Made by a program: the position numbers and the translations under genes. A DNA stretch of 64,000 nt from Dipteris shenzhenensis (taxonomy: Eukaryota; Polypodiophyta; Polypodiopsida; Gleicheniales). The notes below the pieces were generated by a model. That model made no database searches and was not told where the DNA came from. It worked only from the letters and a program-made list of their open reading frames with translations. This document shows, piece after piece, positions 12,036-22,571 of this stretch (position 1 is its first letter; each line of letters starts with the position of its first letter). The DNA is taken from the NCBI GenBank assembly GCA_047967505.1, contig CM106540.1, one strand, 5' to 3'.

Positions 12036-12170
12036 CATTGTACTACTGCCATATCATACTACTTAGTACTATTCGGTTAGTACTATGTGATACTATGTAG
12101 TACTATCTTAAGTAGCACATCTACTGTCAATTGAGAGAGAGAGAGAGAACCATTGTACTACTGTCATATC
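11930..12170. repeat. (GA)n microsatellites within AGTACT text, tandemly duplicated
   Basis: Two copies of a ~140-base unit: 'TTTGGTTAGTACTATTTAGTACTATG', then a CATCTACTGT(T/C)AATTGAGAGA run, then 'ACCATTGTACTACTG'. The first GA run spans about 11,994-12,033 and the second, shorter run about 12,133-12,150. They lie between the two convergent genes. Confidence 0.65.
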
Positions 12171-12983
12171 ATATTTTTGTAATGTTGTTCCTCTTTTTAA
12201 TATATTGCACTTATAATTCAGAATGAGCCATACAAAATTAGAAGGTGCCATATAAAATCATAATGAGACATATAGAATCAGTCATGTGACATTACAGAGC
12301 CCAAACGGCTTGGATATAACAGCTTTGCACTACACTCCACACACCCCAATATACAACCTGGTCAAGCTTGGATACATATAGCAGCTTTGTGATGCTGCAC
12401 TCCACACACCCCAGTATACTATGTTCTAGGAAGGAACGACTCTAGAACGTAGGAGTTTTTGGCCCTTCTTCCTCAACATCCTCATTAGTAGCTGACCTGA
12501 GGGACTGTCGTCTTGGAGATCCGAAGTTGCTATTTCTTATGAGCCATACCCTACATCTATAAGGTCTCTGAAGATGTTATCATCCCTTTTTGCAATTCCA
12601 TCCTGTAGCTCTAGAGCAGAGGAGTGTACAACTTTATTACACATTGATGGATCTGTAATGGCAATCAAAAATACCCAACTATATGAGCACCATAACAGAC
12701 ATGACACATGATTCCTTAGCTTAGACCTGATAATAGTTAGTATTATTTTATCCAGAACCAAAATTGGTACTATATGGTTGAGTAAAAAATACCATAAAAC
12801 ACCAGTACCATTTAACAGCACCAATACCATGTAAGAACACCAGTACATTTATCAGCTCACCATTAATTTTATCAGCAAAGTAACCAGCAAAGTCTGCATT
12901 ACAAAGTAACCAGTACAAGTCTGTATTTAGAAAGTAACAACATCTGTATTCAATCAATGTACAAGTCCTTTACAATCTAGCCT

Positions 12984-13857
12984 TCAAGGTCTAGTGTATG
13001 GTGGGTATTGGTTTACATAAGGATTATGCCTAAGAATCTGTTGGCACATCTCATGTGGAAGGTTTGCTATTCTTTGTTGGATGATAAGCCAACCCGTGGG
13101 CTTTGGATCTTTAGTTAACAGTGAAACAACAGCATCAACACACCCCATGTCAGCATAATCTATAGAGAAAACTTCAATAAATAATTTGGCTAGATCCTCA
13201 CCACGGGCAGCTGCTGCAATGCGCTCAATCACATGGCCTTCATAAGGGTATCCCATTGTAAAGATAGGAACACTTTCTCTGGTATTTGCTGAATCCAATA
13301 AGTATGGGAGCAACTGATCTGATAGCTCATCATCATTAGGATCTCCGTCATAGGTGAAAGGAGTTATGCAAGAACCCAGTGGATTTAATGCTACTTTCAA
13401 AGGAGTGTTTTCAACCAGGAGTGTGTTCATGGGATCATAATCAATGTCATGCACAACCAATGCACTAAATGGCTTAAGCAGACACATCTCATCCAGCCGT
13501 GTTGGGTGGCGAAATTCTTTCCTTGTACAATAATCTCACAATAATCCTCCTGTGCAAAGTTGAATAGGAACTTGAACTCCGTAAACCCATCATATCCCAA
13601 TTTGCTCTCTATCAAAGACACTATGGGACTGACATTTCTCCTTGTCATACTACTCCATGTAGCGATCTCAAAATGCTCCCACAAAGATTTCATGAAATTG
13701 ATCAACTGTGGCCGCAAAGAGACGACATGGTTGCCGAATTTATGAACATCACCACCTTGGGCCATTTCAAGAGCAATCCGCCACCACCTCTTTAACAATA
13801 TTCCATTCAAATCAAAGATTAAGAGGTTTTTTTGAGGCAAAACATCTCCGGAGTCAC
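12984..13857 (-). pseudogene. FCP1/NIF-type HAD phosphatase domain, transposon cargo (frameshifted)
   Basis: The exon begins after a clean acceptor (TTCTAG at 13,858-13,863). Early residues read 'NLLIFDLNGILL', the first HAD motif. Its DxNG form (instead of DxDG) is, as I recall, normal in a plant branch of this family. Then come 'LRPQLINFMKSLWEHFEIAT' and 'WSSMTRRNVSPIV' (motif II), followed by a frameshift near 13,500-13,530. The second frame continues with 'VVHDIDYDPMNTLLVENTPL', which aligns with the family's NTLLLDDSPYK block but has EN where DD is expected, then 'LNPLGSCITPFTYDGD' and a C-terminal extension to the stop near 12,984. Related enzymes dephosphorylate protein serine or threonine, classically the RNA polymerase II tail. 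Activity here is doubtful given the frameshift and the altered acidic pair. Origin could be gene capture or a genuine second transposon gene. Confidence 0.65.
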
Positions 13858-14064
13858 CTAGAAGCATACAAATCCATCATACTTGAGTTGATGAATTGCA
13901 AAATGAATTTCATATCAACTTATGAGAAGATAAATTGCAAAAAGAATTTCATTTTAAAAAAAAGGAAGATAAATTGCAAAAATAATTTCATTCAAAAAAC
14001 AAGAATATAAATTGTAAAAAAAACAAGAAGATAAATTGCAAAAAGAGTTTCATTCAAAACTTAC

Positions 14065-15200
14065 GAGACCAAATCTCATACAATGTCATTTCATAGACGA
14101 TCTGGTCCTAACATTTGGGGTTGGGCATTTGCTAGGATCAATCAAATATGACTTAGTAACTATTTGACTAAATTTCCTCTTCTTTGTCCCCGTAGGGACA
14201 AGGCTACCTAGTACTGTGTCATCCTCCATTTGCTCTCCATCATAGCTGTCAGGTAATTTAGACTTTAGCCTTGATATAATCTCAGCTGCCTCAATGATCC
14301 TCTCGCCGCTATTTGTGTCGAGCTTTTCACCACTATCCGTTTGTTCACCCTTGCTGTTCTTTCCAGTCAACTCCCCACCACCACCTATGTCTTCATCCTT
14401 GCTATGGTTCCTGGCAAGTCCTGCATGTCCAATATTACTATTGCTTCCTCTATAATCCTGTCCCATTGTTACAGAATTTCTTCATCCAAGTTCAATAGAT
14501 CATCTTCATCCAAGTGCTGATCGTCTTCGATGTCTCTAGTTAGATTGTCTATAGAGAAATAAAGTCAGAACAAAAATGTGTTTGAGGTGTTGTACATAGA
14601 AGATTGTAAATGTGCATCTTCACAAAAAAATACATACCCTCCTTTTCCTCTATATTCTTGCTTTTGTACAATGACCGCACAACACATTTCTTCTTATGTT
14701 GTATGTGGCGCTTCATCTTAGTAAGAGCTTCCTTAACTGGCAAACTTTCATCTGCTGAACAATATATAATACATGAATAGATGCAATATATAAAATAGGA
14801 ATAAATGAAATAGATAAAATAGAAACTTATAAAAATAAATATCCTCTTTTAGCCACATAGGAAAAAAACAGTCCTACCTCTCTCCTCTGCAACTTTCAAG
14901 TCCCCCTGTGCCGCTGCCTACTCCTTTTTTACTTTGTCCAACATTTCATCCTCGTCATATTCCTGATCCCCAACATCCTCCAAGGAGTTGTCATCTTCCA
15001 ACCGACTTCCATCGAATAGTTGTTCATTGTCTTCTTTTCCACATGAGGCATGCCCCTCTACCTGTTGTTCTTTCTTGGTGTCTATGAATACATTTGAAAT
15101 GTTACAAGTTTTGCATTTCTCATTTTCAATAGCTTTAGCTTGCTTTATACCAGTCTTCAACTTTTTTGGACATGGTATTTCGGTGTCTTTACCTGTTTGT
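14065..15200 (-). pseudogene. Upstream exons of the FCP1-like gene (acidic linker region)
   Basis: Several minus-strand coding-like blocks precede the phosphatase exon. The first is 14,918-15,200 (KQAKAIENEKCKTCNISNVF, then an acidic run ending EDEMLDKVKKE). The next is 14,640-14,760 (LPVKEALTKMKRHIQHKKKC), with a GTATGT donor near 14,633. The last is about 14,065-14,545 (NLTRDIEDDQHLDEDDLL, then GSLVPTGTKKRKFSQIV), ending at a GTAAGT donor (14,059-14,064) that faces the acceptor at 13,858. Stops and a frameshift occur (for example after EEIL near 14,472). The composition is charged, as in a flexible linker or nuclear-localisation region. No domain is recognised, and the exon chain is inferred from splice borders and strand. 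Confidence 0.45.
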
Positions 15201-15306
15201 ATAAGGAAAAAAACAATTATTTGAAACTGATTTCAAAAGGCAAATAGATTATTTAAAGATAGACAATAATCAAAAAAGTAGTAGTATTTAAACTTGAAGG
15301 AAATAT

Positions 15307-15418
15307 GGCCCTTGAGGGGTCCCCTTTAGGGGCAAGGGACATATTCCAACACAGCCTTTAGGGGCAAGGAAGATATTCCAACACAGCCCTTGCTCCTAAA
15401 GGGGACCCCTCAAGGGCC
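15307..15418. repeat. GC-rich hairpin (foldback) element
   Basis: Arms of 32 bases (15,307-15,338 and 15,387-15,418) are inverse complements with one mismatch; each starts GGCCCTTGAGGGG reading inward. The loop contains a direct duplication of 'ATATTCCAACACAGCC'. The arm is nearly identical to the palindromic cores at 1,640-1,750 and 2,030-2,160. It may be a small foldback element inside the transposon, or a shared structural module. Confidence 0.75.
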
Positions 15419-15439
15419 ACATTTCCATTGGTTGTGTTG

Positions 15440-16760
15440 GAGTATAGATGTGATTGGTACTAAACAGTACTAAATGCTAAGTTCTACTAATAGTGCTAAA
15501 TAGTACTAATACTACTAAGTACTGCTACATAGTACTAAATACTACTAATACTGCTAAGTACTAAACAGTACTAATGCTAATCCTAATACTGCTAGATAAT
15601 ACTAAGTGCTAACTAAGGTACTAAATACTACTAATACTAAATAGTAGTAAGTGCTAACTAATGCTAAATACTACTAAATACTTCTAATACTAAATAGTAC
15701 TAAATACTTCTAATACTAAATAGTACTAAATACTGCTAAATACTACTGATATTGATACTAAATAGTACTAAGTGCGAACTAGTACTAAATACTACTAAAT
15801 ACTACTGACACTACTAAATAGTACTAAATGCTACATATTAAATAGTACTAATTGCTAACTTAGAGTGCTGAATAGTAAATGATAAATAGTATTAAATTCT
15901 AAGTAGTACTAAATGTTGAATAGTACTAAATACTAAATTATTATTCTAAAAACTAAATAGTACTAAATACAAAATAGTACTAAATGCTAGATAGTGCTAA
16001 ATGGTACTAAATGCTTAGTAGTATTTAGCCTTTTAGGCTATCCTTTTAGTACTAAATGATATAGAGTACTACATGCTAGGTGGTGCTAATATTACTAAAT
16101 GTTAAACAATCCTAAATGCTAAATAGTACTGAATAGTACTACATGACAAATACTACTAAATGCCAAATAGTGTTAAATGTTAAATAGTGTTGAAACGCAT
16201 AGTACTAGCAGTGCTAGATAGTGCTAAATAGTACTAAATGCTTAGTAGTATTTAGCCTTTTTAGCTATCCTTTTAGTACTAAATACACAATACTAGCAGT
16301 GCTAGATAGTGCTGAAACACAACTGTACTAGTAGTGCTAGATAGTGCCAAATAGTACTAAATGCTTATGCTTTTAATACTAAATACTAAATAGTACTAAA
16401 TGCTAGGTAGTGCTAATATTACTAAATGCTGAACAGTCCTAAATGCTAAATAGTACTTGATGCTAAATAGTGCTGAATAGTACTAAATGACAAATACTAC
16501 TAAATGCCAAATAGTGTTAAATGCTAAATAGTGCTGAAACACATAGTCGTAGCAGTGCTAGATAGTGCTAAATAGTACTAAAAGCTAAATAGTACTATTG
16601 AATGCTAAATAGTGCTGAATACTACTAAATGCTAAATATTACTAAAGTTTAGATAGTGCAAAATGTTAAAGATTGCTAAATGCCAAATAGTTCTAAATCC
16701 CAAGTATTGTTAAATCGAGGTTAAATCACATAAACAATGCTATTTATTACTAAATAACTG
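15440..16760. repeat. AGTACT repeat array, right (inverted relative to the left array)
   Basis: About 1.3 kb of irregular repeats on 'AAATAGTACTAAATGCTAAATAG'. The AGTACT palindrome keeps its sequence, but the asymmetric part (AAATGCTAAATAG) is the reverse complement of that in the left array at 8,500-9,760. Larger internal duplications occur (for example 'TTAGTAGTATTTAGCCTTTT' near 16,015 and 16,240). No protein is encoded. Confidence 0.8.
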
Positions 16761-17220
16761 ACTTCAAATGTTCAACATGTACAATATTATATTACTCTAT
16801 TGAGTAATAAGTAATAAGAAAAAAAGAATGAAGAAAATATACCTACTTTGTCAAAGCCCATGGCAGCCAACCATGCATTTGACACTAATATATTGCAGGA
16901 TGGATGAATACATTACAAGTTCTCAGAAAAATGGAATGTTGCACACATGGTGTGGTATGTGTGCAAGCATGGTGCAAAAATCACATCAATAGTTTCTTGA
17001 GAAAATCCAAGCCCATGGAAAACACACTGCACATTTATTGAAAGGGTAAGTACACACTACTTGTAAGAGGACCCAACTCTAAAAACTAAAACATTGATTT
17101 ATACATGGAAGTTAAGAATCTCACCATTCAAAATTCACATTCATAGTCACTACTGTAGAGCCTGTGGGATGGTGAGTTGGTGCTAGATTCAAAACTCCGG
17201 GACCCTGACTTGGGAGCTTC
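16761..17220. other. Spacer inside the transposon
   Basis: AT-rich DNA between the AGTACT array and the first exons of the minus-strand gene. No motif is recognised. It may be intronic. Confidence 0.35.
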
Positions 17221-18168
17221 TCAATCAGATTTCTCAATCAGATGCTGCATGTTGCTCAAAAAACTTGAGCTTGCTTTGTAGTGCTCTCCAATGCTAATTT
17301 GTTGTCCTTTTGGTGATTCAAAGATTACTTTTGCTGCATCTAGTTCTACCTCAAGTTTTGCTACATCCTTCAAGAACTTGTCCTGCAGTACACTATCATG
17401 TAATAAATTGTCTACTTTACTATGCACCCAACTAAGTGTATGTACAACTGATTCAACTTTTGTGAGGGCTTTACCCTCAGTTGTAGTAGTAGCCTCAAAA
17501 TCTGTATGCAATCTTGCACTCTCCTTTGACATTGTATCCTTCCACTCATGCAGTACACCGTCTTGCTCCACACTAAACTTCTGTTGATCCTATAAACTTA
17601 CAAGCTCCCGTTTTGTTGTAGATGTGCCTACATCACGTTCGTGCTTGATACACATGTTGTCGAAGCTAGCCGAGTGCAAATTCACATCTCTATGTCGGGA
17701 AAAGTCATCCCAATCCACATCTACTCCATGAGTAGATGCAGCGAATGCCTGCACCAACACTGTACCAACTTCATTGTTCGTGACTATTTTCGAATTATAA
17801 ATCCTATAGTAAATCTTCATAAAATCGTTCAGTAACGATTTCTTCAGTAAACCTTTATGAAAGCCATGTCAGCTCTCTTTGTCGTTGTTTCCCCATATTT
17901 CTTGGATCCAAGTGTCCAACTCCAGATATGAGTCTGGCTTCGCTCTCAGGAAAAATCTCCATCCAAGACTCGGAATTGCTATTGGTTTGTTGTCCTTAGT
18001 CTTTGGCTTCTCTTTGGTTGGAGTCAGAATAGAAGCCGCTTTGCTATCCATAGCCTTTGCCTTCTCTTTGGTTGCAGACTTCCTAGATGGAGTGTTTCTT
18101 CTTGGAGAAAGGACATGGGGCTTCTTGGAGGCAAGAGATGTGATGCCTTTGGGCTTCCTTGGAGACAT
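17221..18168 (-). pseudogene. N-terminal exon(s) of the minus-strand transposon gene, coiled-coil protein, two stops
   Basis: A single reading frame runs from an ATG at 18,168 to 17,221, broken by stops near 17,869 and 17,590. It begins with a basic, proline- and serine-rich tail (MSPRKPKGITSLASKKPHVL; repeated TPTKEKPKTK-like units) resembling a nuclear or chromatin-binding tail. 'LGWRFFLRAKPDSYLELDTW' and 'NDFMKIYYRIYNSKIVTNNE' follow. The last part is helical with heptad-like spacing (DKFLKDVAKLEVELDAAKVI) and looks like a coiled coil. It is the first protein-coding block inward from the right TIR and lies on the same strand as the phosphatase exons, so it may be the 5' end of that gene or a separate gene. 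No known family was recognised. Confidence 0.45.
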
Positions 18169-18243
18169 GGCGGTCTTCAGCTATTGTAAAGAGAGTAATA
18201 TTTTAGTACTAGGAGTCACACTAAGATGAAATGGGTAAAATAA

Positions 18244-18245
<2 letters not shown>

Positions 18246-18281
<36 letters not shown>

Positions 18282-18500
18282 AACAACAAAAGCAGAAAGT
18301 TTGCATGTCGATAGAAGGAATGGCAAAAGGCAATCGCATGCAGGTTCGAATATTGAATTATGAGGGGAAAGCATTTAGAGAATGGAGGAAAAGCAAAGAA
18401 CGAATAGAGAATGGAGGAAAAGCAAAGAACGAATAGAGAATGGGGGAAAAGAGAAGAACGAATAGAGAGAGAGAGATAGAGAGAGAGAGTACTCACAAGA
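18246..18500. repeat. (GA)n microsatellites near the right end
   Basis: An uninterrupted (GA)n at 18,246-18,280, a triplicated 'GAATAGAGAATGG(A/G)GGAAAAG' unit (18,375-18,450) and a second GA cluster at 18,463-18,490. On the minus strand these are CT tracts just upstream of the ATG at 18,168, mirroring the CT tract upstream of the plus-strand gene at the left end. Confidence 0.65.
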
Positions 18501-18811
18501 GAGCGACCCACATTAACGTCCTGCCAAAAAATTCGAGGTGGAAATCAAAAGTTCTGAAGTTTGAAAGTGCAAGCTGGAAATCAGAAGTTCAGAAGTTCAA
18601 AAGTGGAAGTGATAGAGTGCAGGTTTGAAAGTGAAACACTTGAGAGGAGACGCAGTGCATGAAAATGTGTGTATGAGCATGAGAATGCGTACGTGAGAAT
18701 ATCTTGTGTATGAGAATATGTAATCAATAAATATATTACTACACATCGATTCGAGAAATCTCTCCATATTGCACACTACTTAGTACTACCACATTCTTGC
18801 CAATAGTACAT

Positions 18812-18833
18812 ACACCGTAGCATGCTTTCACCC
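18812..18833 (-). repeat. Right terminal inverted repeat
   Basis: Exact reverse complement of 7,237-7,258 over 22 bases. It is preceded inward by 'GTACTATTGGCAAG' when read from the end, similar to the left interior. Confidence 0.9.
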
Positions 18834-18837
18834 TTAG
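18834..18837. other. Target-site duplication, right (TTAG)
   Basis: Identical to 7,233-7,236. The sequence after it, GCAAGATACC, continues the copy B repeat exactly where copy A continues at about 1,450. Confidence 0.8.
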
Positions 18838-18904
18838 GCAAGATACCTATATATAGAAATGCCTTGAATCTCACAAAAAATGGTTACACCCAATCAAACA
18901 TTGA
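18838..18904 (+). repeat. Dispersed direct repeat, copy B right remnant
   Basis: Matches copy A from about 1,450 to 1,508 ('GCAAGATAC', 'CTCACAAAAAATGGTTACAC', 'CAAACA'). Similarity ends shortly after, near a CA dinucleotide run. Confidence 0.7.
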
Positions 18905-21660
18905 CACGTGTGGGCACACACACACACACATGTATGTATAATTATATTTACCCTTGAAGATCTCATTAGGCTTTAAAATAAAGCTTCTATCAATTCCTTA
19001 TTCTAAGATTCCACATGGCACTCAAATGAAATGGCAACATGGCAACATGGCCCTTCTCCTTCTTATTTTGAGTGCCATGTACTCAAGGAAAGTGCTCAGA
19101 AAGTGCCTCACCCAACAAGCTTTAGAGCTGTCAATTCATATTTTTAATTTATTGCCCATTGAAGAGTGAAGAGCTGGGTGGCTATGGTGATGGAACACTT
19201 CCCCAATCTACTCACCCCCCCTATCACCCCTACAATGCTTCCCTTCTACCTCTCGATCTCATTCTCCATTCCCTCCCTTCTTCACTCCCCCCTTGGCTCT
19301 TTCCCCTCCCCCTTCCAAAGCCATATCCCTTCATCTTTAGATTGCCTTGCATTGATGTTCTTGATCATCTCCTCTAGTAAGCAATGGAAATGAGGAGCGT
19401 GCATGTCATTCTTATCAGGGGCCAGTGGTGAGGATCTTAGCATTGAGGAGCATAACCTCTTGATTATCTCCTCCATGGAGTATCAAGACAAGGGACTTGC
19501 AACATGTTGTTCTCATTAGGGATTACTAAGTTAAAGTGGAGGTGGAGCTCAAGAAAAATCTGTTGCCATATCCTTGGATTGATGGACAAACATATAGTCC
19601 AACATGGGAAATCATGCTGAACCCACAACAAGATGAAGGGGTGCTACCTTCGGTACCTTTTAGATTTCAATACGAGCATAGAAAGGAAAGAGGCCATGGA
19701 AAATCCCTTGTTTACTTACAAATCTACTCAGGTACACTTCCATGTTTGCTTGTGTAGAGCATGTTCCTTCATCTTTCCTTGATCTTTGATAGGCCTTGCA
19801 TTTCCAAGCAAGTTGTAGCCCTCATGGACCTAGCCTCAATTCATCACATATGCATCAAGCTCACCTTAGAAGACGAATTCTTACACACCAATGAACAAAT
19901 TGATTGTGTTGTCAACTAACATATCACTCTCAATTTCCCTAAAAAGAAAGGATCTTGGCTTGGAATCATGCAAGCTCTTCTCAATAGTGAAATTGGTTTC
20001 CATGCATTCACACCATGGTAAGTGAGGCATGTTTTATTTCCTATAAGTCTAAAAATTAGCTTCAAGGCACCTTCCTCTTGGCCCATCCATGTTTTCTTTC
20101 TTGTAAGTAAGTGAGTTAGATAAAGGTAGTCTAGCAAAACTTGCTTATAGGAGAAGAGCTAGGAGGGTTGTAAGTAGATAGAAAGTCAAGCAATGTCATC
20201 AAAGGTATGTTGTCTTGAAGAGGTCGATGGTATTATTTTGTTTGGAACTTTCATCATGACTCCTGGCAGCGAAGACACCTAGTTGAGAGTAGTTGCCACA
20301 TCAACTTAACTTAGTTATATGCTACTTTAGGAGAAGTGAATAATTTTGTGGGTGCGGTTGGCATGCCACCATGATGGTCGATTATATTTAACTTGACAAG
20401 ATCACGGCTTGGTTGAAGAGGTTGAGTTAAGGGCTAAACATGGAGCAGTATCATCCAATGCAGGTAGCATAGAAAAATGTGCACAAGGGCACCAATTGGA
20501 TTAGCTCACAACAAGAATTGTTGTCACTCTTATGACCAACCATTTTGATTGTATTCCTATATGCTTCTTGCAACACCAACTTCAAATTTTATGCACATGT
20601 AATCGATGCACATCTCCTTCCACAATTGACACTAGAAGGCTTGGATGAAGGTAGCCACAAGAGGTTCAAAAGTATAAGGAGGCATTGCTTCATGCTTTAG
20701 AACAGTAAATAAACAATCAAGGAGGTATTTAGTGCATGATATACCCTTGCCTAAGTCATGAAAGCCATTCAATAGTGAGAAAGTCTTGCTCAGGGGGTTA
20801 ATTTATGTGAGTATCACATGAGTTCAACATAAGGGAATATTCATTTGTTCACACATTTTCACAGACAAAAGGGAACCAAAAAAGATATTTTGGAGAAAAC
20901 ATTGCACATTGAATAGGAAAAGGGTGCATTTTATTAATGAAAAATTCACAGATAACCTGGGTTGTATAATTAGACCTTGAACGCATGCAATATATAGGGC
21001 TCACACATAGTGACCCCGCCGAGGAGTCTTGCAGATGTAAAGACAGAACTTCCTACTTCAACATATCATAGTATCCTAACCGATGGGGACTCTTGCATGT
21101 TCAAAGAGCACGACCTTGATTATGATCTTTCTTTTGTAGACTGATAGTCTTGATGGTCTAAGAACTCCATATTCATGTTGAGACATTTCCCCAAATACAT
21201 ATTCATGTTGAGACGTTTCCCCAAATACATAACAAAAGAGTGATCTTCAAGGACCATCACACTCATAAGGTCCCATCATCTTAAAGGAGTAGGACCAACA
21301 AGATGGAGGTTTTATATGGAGGAGTGCTATACAAAACAAAGCAACAATAAGACATAGGGAAGAAAGTTTGCCGTGGGTGAGTGTACTAGTCAATGCCTAA
21401 AATTTGAAATGAGCGTTCTCTTTCCATTGACAAGGTTTGTCCTATCATAGATTTACATAATACACAATACCTACTTTATATGAAAAAATGAAAAAAGATT
21501 TCTCCAAGTCATTTGACTGCTAGAAAGCATTGGACATTGATGAACCAATGAAATCGATGTCAAATTTAGACAGTGATACTAGTCTTGACAAATTGGTAAG
21601 ATTTAATATGGTTGCGGAGCGATTGAAAGGCAATTGAAGGCCAATAAATTTAATGGCCGA
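18905..21660. other. Unassigned DNA, no supported gene
   Basis: I see no recognisable domain. Short frames such as 19,536-19,757 (ELKKNLLPYPWIDGQTYSPT) are coding-like in composition but isolated and unrecognised. A pyrimidine-rich block occurs at 19,200-19,330, and a ~30-base duplication ('CATATTCATGTTGAGAC') at 21,171-21,235. It is likely a mixture of old transposon remnants. Confidence 0.3.
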
Positions 21661-21669
21661 CAAGCCGAG

Positions 21670-21745
21670 GTGCAACGTCAGCTCAGGTGGTAGGATGTTT
21701 GCCTACCAAAGAAGCTACCTTGGTTCGAATTGAGCATAGGTCGAG
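21670..21745 (+). ncRNA. tRNA-like sequence, probable SINE head
   Basis: An A-box-like 'GTCAGCTCAGGTGGTAGG' (21,677-21,694) is followed about 30 bases later by a B-box-like 'GGTTCGAATTGAG' (21,722-21,734). Spacing and order match an RNA polymerase III internal promoter of a tRNA. The acceptor and anticodon stems do not pair well, so it is not a functional tRNA gene. A tRNA-derived SINE is the likeliest source, with the body running downstream to an undefined end. Confidence 0.5.
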
Positions 21746-22571
21746 GGCATTATGCCCCTCTATAGGACCATGCCAAGAGAAAAGTTCCAAAATTTTTCAA
21801 CTACTATACAAACCTTGACCTATAAGGCTAGGTTCACACCGACCACCGAGAGCCAAATCTCGCAGTTTGCATTTTGGTGGATTGTCGCTAGGCCTGGACA
21901 TTCATACCAACTAGACATCTGGTAGCAGAAGGTGAACCTTATCGGCTCGAGGTTGCAGTCGAAACACGTTGATTGGAGAGCTTCCAATTGAACAATGCTT
22001 GGGCAAGGGGGGGGGGATGTACTTAGCGGAGGAACTCTTATCCTCTCTTCTCCCCGCCTTATATAATAGATTTGTGGGAAGAATGAATAAAAAAGTATGC
22101 TTTTGGATCAAATTTGGAAGGAGTGTTTATAGTCCTCTAGATCAATCTAAAATCAAGGGCCTAAAATTGTACACAAGAAAGCAAGTTTCAAAACCTTGGA
22201 TCTTCATAAAGATCAACGCCTATAATCTAGACACATGGCTGAAGGAAGGCTTAGAAAAGGAAAACTTCCTTGTGAGCTGCCTACCCTTTAAAAAAAAATT
22301 TGTTGAAATCCTTCAAGTTGTTCTCTAAAATTGGCCTGAAAGAAAAAAAAAAAAGGCTTGGCCGTCGTGCCATACATATAACTTGCATAGACTTCATCGG
22401 CATCTCCGCTGCAGTGTTTCCATCCCCACAAGCACCTTGCCTGATCATCTGCTTTCCTTCATCAATATCTTCCTCCATCGTTGCTGCATTCATCTCACAG
22501 CTTCCAGCAATATTTTCGTTCATCTCCCATCTCCACCACCTCGCAGTTGCCGGCCGCCTGCATCGCCATCC

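Larger units (their letters stand above)
7237..18833. mobile_element. 11.6 kb TIR DNA transposon with DDE-like transposase and FCP1-like phosphatase gene
   Basis: The ends are perfect inverted repeats of 22 bases (7,237-7,258 and 18,812-18,833), starting GGGTGAAAGC and ending CTACGGTGT. They are flanked by the 4-bp duplication TTAG. Inside each TIR, a weaker match continues (GTACT...TTGGC.AAG). Two genes point inward from the two ends: a transposase-like gene on + (7,900-11,760) and a multi-exon gene with an FCP1/NIF phosphatase domain on - (18,168 down to 12,984). CT-rich repeats sit about 0.4-0.6 kb inside both ends, and AGTACT arrays lie on both sides in opposite orientation. Both genes carry stops and frameshifts, so the copy is not autonomous now. 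The four-base duplication and general design would fit the Sola superfamily (known from mosses and other eukaryotes), but that placement is inference. Confidence 0.85.

Noticed and set aside
13427-13867. Functional host FCP1-like phosphatase gene
   Set aside because: A frameshift splits the domain, the second acidic pair is altered (EN), and upstream exons carry stops; it also lies between transposon TIRs.
7233-18837. piggyBac or Kolobok assignment from a TTAA target
   Set aside because: Both duplicated sites read TTAG and the empty copy reads TCAT, so the strict TTAA target of those groups is not supported.
21670-21745. Functional tRNA gene
   Set aside because: Acceptor and anticodon arms do not pair properly; only the internal promoter boxes are convincing.
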